A stretch of 51,048 nt of DNA from Bradyrhizobium lablabi (GCF_001440475.1 NZ_LLYB01000128.1:3204-54251); one strand, 5' to 3'; shown: positions 38,523-47,924, numbered from the stretch's first letter. The notes: generated by a model from the letters alone, not told the origin. Program-made: numbers and translations.

Positions 38523-39398
38523 TTAATCCTTTAATCGCTCCACAAAGGCGATCGCGCGCTTCAGCGCATCCTCAAGCGCCGCGCGGTTGCCTGGAATGGA
38601 TTGGTGGCTCCGTCCCGGGTCGTCAAAGCCATGTGTCGCGCCGGGATAGAGCACGACATCGATCTTGCTGCCCGCGGCGATGGAACGCTGCGCCATGTCC
38701 TGGCATCTCACCGGCGATACCTCTTCGTCGTCCGAGCCGAGCAACAACGTGACCGGTGCGCTGGTGACGAGGGCGGGTGCAAGCAGGGCTTTCGGCCCGC
38801 AGCCGGGATAGAGCGCCAGTGCGGCGCGATAACCCGAAGTCTTCGCGCCTTGCCGTTGCATCACGTTCAGCGCGGTGCTGCCGCCATTCGACCAGCCCTG
38901 CAGGAAGATGCGATTTGCAACGACGTCGGGCTGTTTGCGCAGCCAGCTCAGCGCGCCCTCGGCATCGAGCGGCCGCACGGTCCGTTCATTGACGTCGGCG
39001 CGATCGGGGGCGTCGTGGGTGAAGCGGCCGAAGCCGTGCGCCTTGCCGCGCGGTCCAAAACTGTCCGGAAGCAGCGCGACGTAGCCGCGTTCCGCCCAAT
39101 ACTGACCCCACATCATGTGCCGCTTCGACAGGCTGTTCGCATTGCACGCCGACGGGCCGGCACGCGACACCAGCGTGCAACCCTTGCTGACGTTGGCCGA
39201 GTAGGGCCCGCCGCGGCCGTGCAGCATGACGATGGCGGGGTGAGGACCCGGCGTTTGCGGTTTGAAGAGATAGGCGACGATTTCGCTCGCGCCGTCGGCG
39301 CTCGGAAAAAACACCGTGTCGGGCGCCGCGAGGGCTGAGCGTGCTGGCAGCATTGCGAGCACCACGAGGAAGACAAAGTGAATCGAGTGGTTGGCCAT
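38523..39398 (-). CDS. Secreted dienelactone hydrolase-like alpha/beta hydrolase
   Basis: This 291-aa alpha/beta hydrolase carries a signal peptide at ATG 39398 (MANHSIHFVFLVVLAMLPAR, then ALAAP). Catalytic elements are the oxyanion text VMLHGRGGPY, the nucleophile elbow GWSNGG (Ser), an acid in LLLGSDDEEVSP (Asp) and the histidine in YPGATHGFDDPGR. This order fits the DLH family, though the DLH cysteine nucleophile is Ser here. Two cysteines in KGCTLVSRAGPSACNAN may pair in the periplasm. The substrate is unknown. Confidence 0.85.
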   Translation of the reverse strand: MANHSIHFVFLVVLAMLPARSALAAPDTVFFPSADGASEIVAYLFKPQTPGPHPAIVMLHGRGGPYSANVSKGCTLVSRAGPSACNANSLSKRHMMWGQYWAERGYVALLPDSFGPRGKAHGFGRFTHDAPDRADVNERTVRPLDAEGALSWLRKQPDVVANRIFLQGWSNGGSTALNVMQRQGAKTSGYRAALALYPGCGPKALLAPALVTSAPVTLLLGSDDEEVSPVRCQDMAQRSIAAGSKIDVVLYPGATHGFDDPGRSHQSIPGNRAALEDALKRAIAFVERLKD

Positions 39399-39515
39399 CT
39401 GGGTAGCATTAGCAACAATTCGGACTTGCAATGCAAGGACGCATGGCAAAGCGAGCCGTGCTCGCCTTGTGGAGATCGGGGCTCGCAGCTACGCTGAGCG
39501 AAAAAGGGGGCGAGG

Positions 39516-40391
39516 ATGAAGCAGCTCAGGATCGGTGACGTCACCATCGATGCGGCGATCGAGCGCGAGGGACCGTGGCGGCGGCCACAGGATTTCTTCC
39601 CGGCCTATGACGAGGCGGTGTTCAGGCATCACCTCGCCGGCATGGAGCCCGAGGTGTTCGACGCCGTGCTGGGGCTGATGGTCATTACCTACCAGACCTT
39701 CGTGGTCCGCACGCCGCGTTACACCATCCTGGTCGACACCTGCACCGGCGAGGACAAGGGCCATCCGCCGCCGTTCGATTTTCCGGGCAAGGAGCGCTGG
39801 CGCAACGAGCTGTTCGCGCTTGGCATTAGTTATGAGCAGGTAGATTACGCATTCTGCACCCATCTGCACATCGATCATACCGGCTGGAATACCACGCTGC
39901 GCGACGGGCGCTGGGTGCCGACCTTTCCCAATGCGAAGTACATATTTCACAAGAGGGAATATGCGGCATGGGAGGCAGAAAACGCCAAGGGCGCCAACCC
40001 GCCCGGCACGGTTTTCCGCGACAATTGCCTGCCGATCGTCGAGGCCGGGCAGGCCGTTCTGGTTGACGACGATTACGCCCTCGACGATACCATTACGCTG
40101 ACGCCGACTCCGGGGCATTCGCCCTGTCACTGCTGCGTCAACATCTTCTCAGAGGGCAAGCGCGCGGTGGTGGCCGGCGATCTCATGCATCACGTGATCC
40201 AGTGCCGCGAGCCGGACTGGTCGGCCAAGCCCGACTGGGACCCGAAACAGTCGGCGATCTCGCGGCGCAAGTTCTTCGCCTCCGTTGCCGGCACCGACAC
40301 GCTGATCCTGCCGATCCATTTTCCGGCGCCGACCGTCGGCCTGATTACCGCGGACGGCGACCGCTTCGACTATCGCTTCAAAAGGGACTGA
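39516..40391 (+). CDS. MBL-fold metallo-hydrolase
   Basis: This 291-aa cytoplasmic protein has the metallo-beta-lactamase signature THLHIDHTGWN (His116, His118, Asp120, His121), a later TPTPGHSPCHCCVNI with the third His, VVAGDLMHH with the bridging Asp, and a C-terminal ILPIHFPAP histidine. It resembles the quorum-lactonase/AHL-lactonase-like and glyoxalase-II-like branch. The reaction is a hydrolysis of an unknown ester, lactone or thioester. The nitroreductase gene starts 2 bases after its stop, so the pair is an operon. Confidence 0.9.
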   Translation: MKQLRIGDVTIDAAIEREGPWRRPQDFFPAYDEAVFRHHLAGMEPEVFDAVLGLMVITYQTFVVRTPRYTILVDTCTGEDKGHPPPFDFPGKERWRNELFALGISYEQVDYAFCTHLHIDHTGWNTTLRDGRWVPTFPNAKYIFHKREYAAWEAENAKGANPPGTVFRDNCLPIVEAGQAVLVDDDYALDDTITLTPTPGHSPCHCCVNIFSEGKRAVVAGDLMHHVIQCREPDWSAKPDWDPKQSAISRRKFFASVAGTDTLILPIHFPAPTVGLITADGDRFDYRFKRD

Positions 40392-40393
40392 TT

Positions 40394-41086
40394 ATGGGAA
40401 TGCAACGGATGGATTTCGAGACGCTGGTTCAGACCCGCAAGAGCGTGCGCGGGTTTACCAGCGAGCCGGCTTCTCGCGCCGTCATCGAGGAGATCATCGA
40501 GGTCGCCAAGCGCGCGCCGTCGTCGATGAACACCCAGCCCTGGCATATCCATGCCCTGACAGGCGAGCCGCTGGAGGAAGTGCGCCGCCGCAACATGGAG
40601 GAGATGATCGCCGGCGCCAAACCGAAGCGCGACATCATCAGCCATGGCGAATATCAGGGCGTGCATCGCGGCAGGCAGGTGGACATTGCAAAGAAACTGT
40701 TCGCGGTGATGGGCATCGCCCGCGACGACAAGCCGATGCGGCAGGACTGGGTGCTGCGCGGCTTCCGCCAGTTCGACGCGCCGGTCTCGCTGGTGCTGAC
40801 CTATGACAAGATTCTCGATCCCGGCGCGGTTTGCCATTTCGATCTCGGCGCGCTCTGCTACGGCATCGTGCTCGCCGCCTGGGACCGCGGGCTCGGCAGC
40901 GTCATCAACGGGCAGGGCATCATGCGCTCGGACATCGTGCGCAAGGTCGCCAACATCCCCGAGGACGAGGTCATCATGACCTGCGTCGCCATGGGCTATC
41001 CCGACGACAGCTTTCCCGCCAATGCGGTGCGGTCCGACCGTGAAGCCAACAGCGATTTCGTCCGCTATGTCGGGTTCGCCGACTGA
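40394..41086 (+). CDS. Nitroreductase family protein
   Basis: This 230-aa flavoprotein has the nitroreductase fold: TRKSVRGFTSEPASRAVIEE at residues ~13-32 with the FMN-phosphate Arg-Lys-Ser, RAPSSMNTQPWHIHALTG (~45-60), and AAWDRGLGSVINGQGIM late. It would reduce nitroaromatics, quinones or enones with NAD(P)H. The ATG lies 2 bases after the stop of the MBL gene, and no other gene separates them, so both are likely used on the same substrate pathway, perhaps a xenobiotic. This last point is inference. Confidence 0.9.
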   Translation: MGMQRMDFETLVQTRKSVRGFTSEPASRAVIEEIIEVAKRAPSSMNTQPWHIHALTGEPLEEVRRRNMEEMIAGAKPKRDIISHGEYQGVHRGRQVDIAKKLFAVMGIARDDKPMRQDWVLRGFRQFDAPVSLVLTYDKILDPGAVCHFDLGALCYGIVLAAWDRGLGSVINGQGIMRSDIVRKVANIPEDEVIMTCVAMGYPDDSFPANAVRSDREANSDFVRYVGFAD

Positions 41087-41097
41087 CGCCGTGCCGG

Positions 41098-42834
41098 TCA
41101 GCGCTTCTTGTCGTCGCCGATCATTTCGTGGATGCGGTTCGCCAACGTTTCCACCACGAACGGTTTTGTCAGCACCCGCATGCCCGGGCTGAGATGACCG
41201 CTGCCGATGATGGCGTTCTCCGCATAGCCCGTGATGAACAGGACCTTGAGCTCCGGCCGCGAGACGCGCGCAGCATCGGCCAGTTGACGGCCGTTGATGC
41301 CCCCGGGCAAGCCGACATCGGTGATGAGCAGGTCGATGGCCGCCTCGGATTCCAGGATACGCAGTCCCGCAGGACCGTCGGCGGCTTCGATCGAGGCATA
41401 ACCGAGCTCTTCGAGCACGTCTGTCACCAGCATACGAACGCTCGGCTCGTCATCGACGATCAGCACCGTCTTGCCGGTCGGCGCGCGGGCGGAGGCGGCA
41501 GGACGCGTGCTGACGACGGCCTCCGACGAACTCCCGCAATGCCGCGGCAAATAGAGGCACAACGTGGTGCCGCATCCCACTTCGGAATAGATGCGGACCT
41601 GGCCGCCGGACTGGCGCACATAGCCATAGACCATCGACAGCCCGAGGCCGGTGCCCTGGCCGATCGGCTTGGTAGTGAAAAACGGATCGAATGCGCGCGC
41701 AATCACGTCCGGCGTCATGCCGGTGCCGGTATCGGTGACGCAGAGCGACATATATTGGCCCGGCGGCAGGTCGCGCTCTTTGGCGGCGCGGTCGTCGAGC
41801 CATTTGTTCGCGGTTTCGATGGTAATGCGCCCGCCCTCCGGCATGGCATCGCGGGCGTTGATACAGAGGTTGAGCAGAGCACTTTCGAGCTGGGACGCAT
41901 CGATCAATGCCGGCCAGAGGCCGCCGGCCGTGACTACTTCGAGCGTGATCTGCGGCCCCACGGTGCGCCGGATCAATTCCTCCATGTCCATTACCAGCCG
42001 ATTCACGTCGGTCGGCTTGGGATCGAGCGTCTGCCGGCGTGAGAACGCGAGCAGGCGATGGGTGAGGGCCGCGGCGCGCTTCGACGCGCCTTGCGCGGCG
42101 GCAACGTAGCGGTGGATGTCGGAGGTGCGGCCCTGGCGCAGCCGTACCTCGAGCAATTCCAGTGAGCCGATGATCCCGGTCAGGAGATTGTTGAAGTCAT
42201 GCGCGATGCCGCCGGTGAGCTGGCCCACCGCTTCCATCTTCTGCGACTGACGCAAGGCTTCCTCGGCCTGTTTGCGTTCGGCGATCGCCTCCGCTACACG
42301 CGCCTCCAGCGTCTCGTTGAGGCGGCGCGCCTCGGCCTCGGCGCGCTTGCGCGGGGTGATGTCCTGGAACAGCACGGCGACCTGCCGGCGGCTGGCAGGC
42401 TCGATCCGGAAGGCCGCGAGTTCGAGATAGCGACCGGTCGCAATCAGCTCGCGCTCGAAGCGGATCGGTACCCCCGTGCGCAGTACGCCGCCATAGAGTT
42501 CGGCCCAGCCGTCGGCCTCGTCGGGCACCATCTCGCGGAGCTTCTGGCCGACCACGTTGGGGATGCCGGCATGTTGCGCGTAGGCAGGATTGGCCTCGAT
42601 GTGGATGTAGTCGCTCAGCGGGCCGTGCGGACCGTCGAGGAATTCGATGATGCAAAAGCCCTCGTCGATGGAATTGAACAGGGTTCGGTAACGCTGTTCG
42701 CTGTCCGCGAGGGCGCTCTCGGCTCGTTCCCGTTCGGTGTTGTCGGCGACCAGGAGCGCCCTGAGCCGCGCGTTCTCGGCTTCTAGCGCCGTGATCCGGC
42801 GCTCCAGTTCATCGATGTCGACCAGAGTCACCAT
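41098..42834 (-). CDS. Hybrid sensor histidine kinase / response regulator with PAS domain
   Basis: This 578-aa soluble kinase has an N-terminal coiled coil (~5-45), a PAS domain (~45-165: SEQRYRTLFNSIDEGFCIIE), a second coiled coil (~165-195), HisKA with His212 in GGIAHDFNNLLTG, an HATPase with NARDAMPEGG, DTGTGM and GTGLGLSMVYG, and a C-terminal receiver from ~454 with DDE and the phospho-acceptor Asp506 in ITDVGLPGG. No membrane segment is seen, so the signal is internal. No partner response regulator is adjacent. It is followed upstream on the same strand by the chemotaxis receptor gene, 136 bases away. Confidence 0.93.
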   Translation of the reverse strand: MVTLVDIDELERRITALEAENARLRALLVADNTERERAESALADSEQRYRTLFNSIDEGFCIIEFLDGPHGPLSDYIHIEANPAYAQHAGIPNVVGQKLREMVPDEADGWAELYGGVLRTGVPIRFERELIATGRYLELAAFRIEPASRRQVAVLFQDITPRKRAEAEARRLNETLEARVAEAIAERKQAEEALRQSQKMEAVGQLTGGIAHDFNNLLTGIIGSLELLEVRLRQGRTSDIHRYVAAAQGASKRAAALTHRLLAFSRRQTLDPKPTDVNRLVMDMEELIRRTVGPQITLEVVTAGGLWPALIDASQLESALLNLCINARDAMPEGGRITIETANKWLDDRAAKERDLPPGQYMSLCVTDTGTGMTPDVIARAFDPFFTTKPIGQGTGLGLSMVYGYVRQSGGQVRIYSEVGCGTTLCLYLPRHCGSSSEAVVSTRPAASARAPTGKTVLIVDDEPSVRMLVTDVLEELGYASIEAADGPAGLRILESEAAIDLLITDVGLPGGINGRQLADAARVSRPELKVLFITGYAENAIIGSGHLSPGMRVLTKPFVVETLANRIHEMIGDDKKR

Positions 42835-42970
42835 GCGCAGCCGCCGGTGGCGACCGCAACAACAGTTGTCGGTTCAGAGGTGTGCCTCATTGCGCCATAT
42901 CAAGTTCCAGCGGCGCGAAAAGTTCCTTTTACTCGCACGCCGGTCGGATAGGCGGGGTAGTGCGGCTTGG

Positions 42971-45055
42971 TTACGCCGCACGTACCTCGGAGAGGAAGCG
43001 GTTGACCTGTCCGGCAAGATCCTTGGACTGCGAAGACAATTGCTCGGCGGCGCCCAGCACCTGATTGGCGGCGGCGCCGGTGTCGTCGGCGGCCTTCTGC
43101 ACGCCCGTGATGTTGGAGTTGACCTCCTGGGTGCCGCGCGCGGCTTCCTGCACACTGCGTGAGATTTCCTTGGTCGCCGAGCCCTGCTCCTCGATCGCCG
43201 CTGCGATGGCGGTGCCGATCTGGTCGATTTCGGCGATCACGTTGGCGACGTTCTGGATCGCCGTCACGGTCTGGTCGCTCGCCGTCTGGATAGCGGCGAT
43301 CTGTTCGGAGATTTCGGTGGTCGCCTTTGCGGTCTGGCCGGCCAGCGATTTGACCTCGGAGGCGACGACGGCAAAGCCGCGGCCGGCATCGCCGGCGCGC
43401 GCGGCTTCGATGGTCGCGTTCAGTGCGAGCAGGTTGGTCTGCGCCGCGATGCTCTGGATCAGCGTCACGACGTCACCGATCTTCTGCGCGCCTTCGGCGA
43501 GCGAGCGGGCGGTATCGCCGGTGCGCCGGGCATTGTCGACGGCGCGGGAGGCGATTTCGGTCGATTGCGCGACTTGGCGGCCGATCTCGGAAATCGAGGA
43601 GGCGAGCTCCTCGGTGGCGCTGGCAACCGTCTGTACGTTGGCGGAAGTCTGCTCGGACGCGGCGGCAACGATCGCGGCCTGACGATTGGTGAGGGTTGCG
43701 GTCGACGACATCGACTGCGCGGTGTCCTCCATAACGGACGAGGCCGCTGAAAGCCCGCCGACCAGTTCGATGACCTTGGCTTCGAACGCGCGGGTGAGTT
43801 CGTCGAGCACCTGGGCGCGACGCATCTTGCCGTCACTCTCGGAAGCCTTCTCGGCGGCAAGACGTTCCGCCTCGATCATGTTGTGCTTGAAGACGCCTAC
43901 CGCCGCAGCCATCGCGCCGATCTCGTCGGCGCGTCCGGCACCGGCGATATCGCCGGATACGTCGCCGCTGGCCAGCCGTGACATTGTGGAAGTGAGGTCG
44001 ACGATGGGGCCGCAGACACGGCGGCGAACCATCGCGATCAGCGCGGCGCTGGCAACGCTAACCACAATGAGGCCGGCGAGCGCGATCAGGAAGCTGAAGC
44101 GCGCCGAAGAATAGGCAGAGCCCAGAACATACTCGGCATTATCGTAGAAGGCGTTGCGGACTTCGACGACGGTGCCGAGGCCGACCTGGGATTCGTTGTA
44201 GAAGAAATCGACATTGTGCTCGTATTTGCCTGACGCCGCGCCTTCCTTGGCGAGCTTCAGCTCCTTGCCGAAACGGCCGACATAGACTTCATTCATCTTT
44301 TCCAATGCCGCGGCCACGTTGGGTGGCGTCGCCGGGTTGCCCCGCAGTTCCTGCAGCGACATCAGGATCTGGTCGGCGCGCCCCTGAGAGCGCGAATATT
44401 CCATCTTTTCGGCCTCGGTGGCGGCGCGATTGGCGCCGACGAGGTTCTTGTGGATGCTGGCGTTGTAACCGCCGACGTCGCGCAGGTTCCAGGCGATGTT
44501 GGCATAGACGGCCTGCCGATAGGCATCGCCGTCGAGCTGCGCCATGCGGCGTACCTGCTCGTCGAGCAGCTTGGTGACCGCGGCGTTGAACACGGCGTTG
44601 TCGGCGACGATCTTTCTGGCGGCGTCCTTGCGCGCTTCGGCCGGGCCGTCGATCGCCTTGTCGATGGCGTCGCGCAGCGCGTTGAATTTCACGTTCAGTT
44701 CGTCGATGCCGGTGCCGATCGCGGCGGCATCGTCGAGCCCGCCGGACAGGCTCTTGCGAACCGCGTTCATCTTGTCGCGGGCGCCGTCGGTGTTCTTGCG
44801 CAGTTTTTCGTTGAGTTCCTTCCGCACCGCCGGATCGACCGCGGGCGGGCCGTACAGGATGTTGGTCGAGAAGCCGCGCTCGGAGTTCATGTAGCGCGGG
44901 ATGTCGCCGACCGCGCGCACCACCTCCAGCCGGCTCTGCGCAAGCGAGACCTTGTCCATGGTCTGGTACTTCGCAACCGCCACATAGACGGCGAGCCCGC
45001 CGCCGACGGCGGAGAGCGAGACGATGGCAGCGGTGAGGAGGGTGCCGATTTTCAT
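42971..45055 (-). CDS. Methyl-accepting chemotaxis protein
   Basis: This 694-aa receptor has TM1 at ~7-29, a helical periplasmic domain of about 285 residues, TM2 at ~318-340, a HAMP domain (VRRRVCGPIVDLTSTMSRLA) and a signalling domain to the end with the hairpin tip IAAQTNLLALNATIEAARAGD. The opening of the periplasmic domain (RYMNSERGFSTNILYG) resembles the start of a nitrate/nitrite-sensing NIT domain, a weak hint about the ligand. There is no CheR-binding pentapeptide at the C-terminus (LSEVRAA). No chemotaxis operon is next to it. Confidence 0.93.
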   Translation of the reverse strand: MKIGTLLTAAIVSLSAVGGGLAVYVAVAKYQTMDKVSLAQSRLEVVRAVGDIPRYMNSERGFSTNILYGPPAVDPAVRKELNEKLRKNTDGARDKMNAVRKSLSGGLDDAAAIGTGIDELNVKFNALRDAIDKAIDGPAEARKDAARKIVADNAVFNAAVTKLLDEQVRRMAQLDGDAYRQAVYANIAWNLRDVGGYNASIHKNLVGANRAATEAEKMEYSRSQGRADQILMSLQELRGNPATPPNVAAALEKMNEVYVGRFGKELKLAKEGAASGKYEHNVDFFYNESQVGLGTVVEVRNAFYDNAEYVLGSAYSSARFSFLIALAGLIVVSVASAALIAMVRRRVCGPIVDLTSTMSRLASGDVSGDIAGAGRADEIGAMAAAVGVFKHNMIEAERLAAEKASESDGKMRRAQVLDELTRAFEAKVIELVGGLSAASSVMEDTAQSMSSTATLTNRQAAIVAAASEQTSANVQTVASATEELASSISEIGRQVAQSTEIASRAVDNARRTGDTARSLAEGAQKIGDVVTLIQSIAAQTNLLALNATIEAARAGDAGRGFAVVASEVKSLAGQTAKATTEISEQIAAIQTASDQTVTAIQNVANVIAEIDQIGTAIAAAIEEQGSATKEISRSVQEAARGTQEVNSNITGVQKAADDTGAAANQVLGAAEQLSSQSKDLAGQVNRFLSEVRAA

Positions 45056-45213
45056 GGGATTTCAGGCCATTTGCGCGGGTCTGGGAGTGCGGACCACCAG
45101 TATAAGTGGTGCTAATTAATCCAGAGTTACGGGTGGGCGTGTCACACCCGTGCCTTCCATTTCGTCTTGATTTAACGGGGGGTTCCGCGGTTTTCAGGAG
45201 AGGAGCAAGGAAC

Positions 45214-45964
45214 ATGAAGATCGTTATCATCGGTGGTACCGGCCTGATCGGTTCGAAACTGGCTCCGTTACTGCGCTCGCGCGGCCATGAGGTGCTGCAG
45301 GCCTCGCCGAGCAATGGCGTCAACGCCCGTGACCGGGGAGGGCCTGCAGGCGGCGCTGACGGGCGCCGACACCGTCGTCGACGTGTCGAATTCGCCCTCG
45401 TTCGAGGACAAGGCGGTGCTGCACTTCTTCGAGACGGGAACGCGCAACCTGATCGCGGCGGCGAAGCAGGCCGGCGTGCGGCACTTCGTGGCGTTATCGA
45501 TCGTCGGCACCGACCGGCTCGAGAGCAGCGGCTATTTCCGCGCCAAGCTGGCGCAGGAGCGGCTGATCGAAAATGCCGGCCTGGCCTACACGATCCTGCG
45601 CGCCACGCAGTTTTATGAATTCGTCGGCGCGATCGCGGATTCCGGGCGCAGGGATGGCGCGGTCCATGTCTCCAGCCAGTTGATGCAGCCGTTGTTGTCC
45701 AACGAGGTCGCGCTAGCGCTGGCCGATGTGACGCTTGGCGAGCCTGCCGGCGGCATCCGCGAGGTCGCAGGTCCCGAAGCGGCGCCGATGGCGGATTTCG
45801 TTGCCCGCTGGCTCCGCAAGCAGGGCGATACCAGCAAGCTCGTGGCTGATACCGACGTGCCGTATTTCGGCGCGCCGCTCGCGTTGCGCACGCTGGTGCC
45901 GGACGACGGCGCGCGGATCATGCCGACGCGGTTTGATGATTGGCTGGCTCAGCGAAGTTCGTAA
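45214..45964 (+). pseudogene. NmrA/SDR-like NAD(P)-binding protein, broken by a +1 frameshift
   Basis: The gene opens at ATG 45214 with MKIVIIGGTGLIGSKLAPLL and a GGAGAGGAG ribosome site, then reads SPSNGVNA before losing frame at about 45326-45328 (CCC). In the +1 frame the family text resumes exactly: VTGEGLQAALTGADTVVDVS, SPSFEDKAVLHFFETGTRNL, and it continues to WLAQRSS at 45964. Removing one C would restore an intact protein of about 249 residues with the GGTGLIG dinucleotide loop. Members reduce quinones or act as NADP sensors. It could be a recent pseudogene or a base-call error in a C-run. Confidence 0.85.
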
Positions 45965-46050
45965 GGTGAGCAAAGCGAAAGCGTGCCCACCATCAGGAGC
46001 GACGATGGGTGAAGGATGGGCACGACGCTGGCGCGCCTTTGCACCCTACG
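45960..46050. repeat. Palindromic intergenic repeat (~91 bp), type C
   Basis: The outer arms CGTAAGGTGAGCAAAGCG and CGCGCCTTTGCACCCTACG face each other. The inner arms GCGTGCCCACCATC and GATGGGTGAAGGATGGGCAC also pair. From memory this is the family with consensus CGTAGGGTGGGCAAAGCG found in many Bradyrhizobium intergenic sites. The stop codon of the frameshifted gene (TAA at 45962-45964) lies at its left edge. Confidence 0.75.
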
Positions 46051-46080
46051 AACTGGCGGACGGGGAGATGTAGCGCCCAC

Positions 46081-46335
46081 TCACTGCGCTTCTTCGGTCG
46101 CATCCTTTGCGGAGGGGCGCGACTGGGCCGGAGCCTTGGAACCCATCGCATGACACGGCAGTTGCGTCCATGTGCCGTCGGTTTCCTGCTGATAGGCATG
46201 ACAGGAGGCGGAAGCGGGCGCCTCGCTCGTCTTAGCCATATGAGAGTTCGTGCTTGAGTTCCTGGCGAGCGTCGGCGCTGCCAAGGTGAGGAGCGCAGCC
46301 GCTGAACCGAAGAAGATCGCTTGCCCTAGCCGCAT
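46081..46335 (-). CDS. Small secreted protein, 84 aa
   Basis: ATG 46335 has AAGGAGA six bases upstream and begins a signal peptide (MRLGQAIFFGSAAALLTLAA, then PTLA). The mature part is about 60 residues: Ser/Thr-rich at first (RNSSTNSHMAKTSEAPAS), with one cysteine pair (ASCHAYQQETDGTWTQLPCH) that can form a single disulfide, and then a hydrophilic tail. The C-x(15)-C loop containing GTWTQLPC looks like a compact exported module. The function is unknown. Confidence 0.7.
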   Translation of the reverse strand: MRLGQAIFFGSAAALLTLAAPTLARNSSTNSHMAKTSEAPASASCHAYQQETDGTWTQLPCHAMGSKAPAQSRPSAKDATEEAQ

Positions 46336-46490
46336 GACAAATTCTCCTTTTCTCGAAAACGATGTGTTCTTCCTAAAAGATATTGTGGAGATATTTGGGA
46401 ATGCCGTTGGGCGTAGCGCCGCTTGCTTAACAATTGGCAAACGCCGCGCGACCGCGCCGGGGCGCAGGGCGAATTCTGTTCTCGCGCGCA

Positions 46491-46516
46491 GGAACCAGTT
46501 TCTCCGGCCGTGCGTT
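46491..46516 (+). promoter_or_regulatory. EcfG-type general-stress promoter
   Basis: GGAAC (46491-46495), 17 bases, CGTT (46513-46516) matches the EcfG consensus exactly. Transcription would start near 46526, just before the small membrane-protein gene. This supports ATG 46546 (or 46528) as the true start. Confidence 0.6.
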
Positions 46517-46545
46517 GGCCCGGCATCATGCCGAAGGCACGGCCT

Positions 46546-46785
46546 ATGCGTCCGGAAAAGTCACTCTTCAATAAGCTGCTTACCCATTTCCTGATGGGTG
46601 TGGCGCTTGGGCTGTCGATGGTCCTGTTGCTCAGCCTCATCGAGGCCTTCCATGTCAGAGATCTCGTTGCCAAGAGCACCGCACCGGTTCAGACCACGGT
46701 GATGCTGGTCACGACCTACGCCCTGATGTTTGGCATCGGCTCAGCGCTGACCGGTTTGGTACTGACGCTGGAAGAAGAAAGCTGA
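46546..46785 (+). CDS. Small two-helix membrane protein, 79 aa
   Basis: This 79-aa protein opens MRPEKSLFNKLLTHFL and has two transmembrane helices, residues ~15-34 (MGVALGLSMVLLLSLIEAF) and ~50-72 (TTVMLVTTYALMFGIGSALT), ending in an acidic tail LTLEEES. GAAGG sits about 8 bases before ATG 46546; ATG 46528 is an alternative. The EcfG-type promoter immediately upstream suggests induction in general stress. The function is unknown; two-helix proteins of this size often modulate membrane enzymes. Confidence 0.65.
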   Translation: MRPEKSLFNKLLTHFLMGVALGLSMVLLLSLIEAFHVRDLVAKSTAPVQTTVMLVTTYALMFGIGSALTGLVLTLEEES

Positions 46786-46805
46786 AGGTCGGACGGCTTG
46801 CCTGA

Positions 46806-47240
46806 TCAGCGGCGCAGGCGGGCGATCGCGCCGGCGACGATCTGCATGGTGACGCCGACCATCCATCCCGCCATGATCATCCCTATCCATCCCAGATGCG
46901 GATTTTGGCGCAGTACGATGACGCCAACGCAAGCGAACGCCGAGAAGGCCGCGAGGAAGGTGCCAACTGCGCTGAGCAGTTCCGGCGTGTCGATCTTGCC
47001 GACCCAGGCGCCATCGGCGGGCGGCTTGTTTGAGACGCTGACAGGAAGGGGCGGCGTATCGATGCCGAGGTAAAATCCGATCGCGCCGCCGATCATCATC
47101 AGGAGCAGGAAGGCCTGGTTGGTGAGCGCGGAATGGCTCGTGCCGACCAGTGCGGCCACAAACAGCCCGCTCGCTGCACCTGCCATTGCAAGCCCAAGGC
47201 GTTCCAGAACGTGGGCAACTTTTCGAACGCGGGTCTGCAT
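46806..47240 (-). CDS. Multi-pass membrane protein, 144 aa
   Basis: This 144-aa protein has four predicted helices: ~14-35, ~41-60, ~87-108 and ~115-138. The loop between helices 2 and 3 (DTPPLPVSVSNKPPADGAWV) is proline-rich and probably periplasmic or cytoplasmic depending on orientation. I do not recognise the family. It converges on the 79-aa membrane-protein gene, 20 bases apart, with no clear terminator between. Confidence 0.7.
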   Translation of the reverse strand: MQTRVRKVAHVLERLGLAMAGAASGLFVAALVGTSHSALTNQAFLLLMMIGGAIGFYLGIDTPPLPVSVSNKPPADGAWVGKIDTPELLSAVGTFLAAFSAFACVGVIVLRQNPHLGWIGMIMAGWMVGVTMQIVAGAIARLRR

Positions 47241-47691
47241 GTTTCGTCTCCCCGCTGCTTGTCGGAGCAGGTTAAGCCGATTTCACCGCGGGCGGAAGCA
47301 ACCTGACGGTGCAGGCGTGCGCCAAATTGAGACGGTGCACGCGAGGGCTAGCGCTTCTGCGCGCAGATCGGCAGGTAGAACAACTTGCGATGGCCGAAAA
47401 TGGTTTCATCCGTTTTGCGCGCGTTGCGGAGAAGAGCGCAGGTGTCGCGCGGGAAACATTGGATAGCCATTTCATTGACCAACCCGGCGAACGACCGGAT
47501 ATTTGACGCTGCTTTCGCAAAGTCAGGGTCACCGCATGAGATCGAATCCAAAGCCAGTCGTGGGCGATATGCGCAAGCGCATCACGCGCCGCTGCGTCTC
47601 GGCGGCGACCGGCGCCTGTTGCTGATCCGCACATAACACATTCTCGCGATCACTCATTCGACAGGAGCGCCATTTCGGCGAACGAGCAGCT
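47241..47691. other. 451-base gap without a convincing gene
   Basis: Several short frames overlap here on both strands, none with a good ribosome site. The best (minus, TTG 47551 to 47348, 67 codons, ending KLFYLPICAQKR) has no Shine-Dalgarno sequence. Base composition is a little less GC-rich than in the neighbouring genes. It may be a decayed gene or plain spacer. Confidence 0.5.
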
Positions 47692-47889
47692 ATGTCCAAA
47701 GCCTACATCATCGAAGTTCAAGACCGCACCGCGGGCATCGTCGCCGGCAACGAGCGCGGCTTTACGTTTTTCTCCTCCGACCGCGCCTTCGATCGCCTCG
47801 ACGGCCGCGATTTCAGCTCCGCCCGGGAAGCTGAGCGCGCGGCCAGGGCGATGCTGGGCAGGAAAACCAGCACGCATTCACTGCCGTGA
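47692..47889 (+). CDS. Small conserved hypothetical protein, 65 aa
   Basis: This 65-aa soluble protein reads like a compact beta-beta-alpha fold: AYIIEVQDRTAGIVAGNERG, then FTFFSSDRAFDRLDGRDFSS and a helix AREAERAARAMLGRK. ATG 47692 has only a weak ribosome site (GGAGCG further upstream). It ends 35 bases before the SsuA-like gene and may share its transcript. I recall similar short proteins in Bradyrhizobium; the function is unknown. Confidence 0.65.
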   Translation: MSKAYIIEVQDRTAGIVAGNERGFTFFSSDRAFDRLDGRDFSSAREAERAARAMLGRKTSTHSLP

Positions 47890-47924
47890 GCCGCCGTCGC
47901 GATCACATCAGAAAGGACAAACGC

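Noticed and set aside
47348..47551. 67-codon minus-strand frame with a TTG start
   Set aside because: It has no Shine-Dalgarno sequence and no neighbours to support it; left as part of an unannotated gap.
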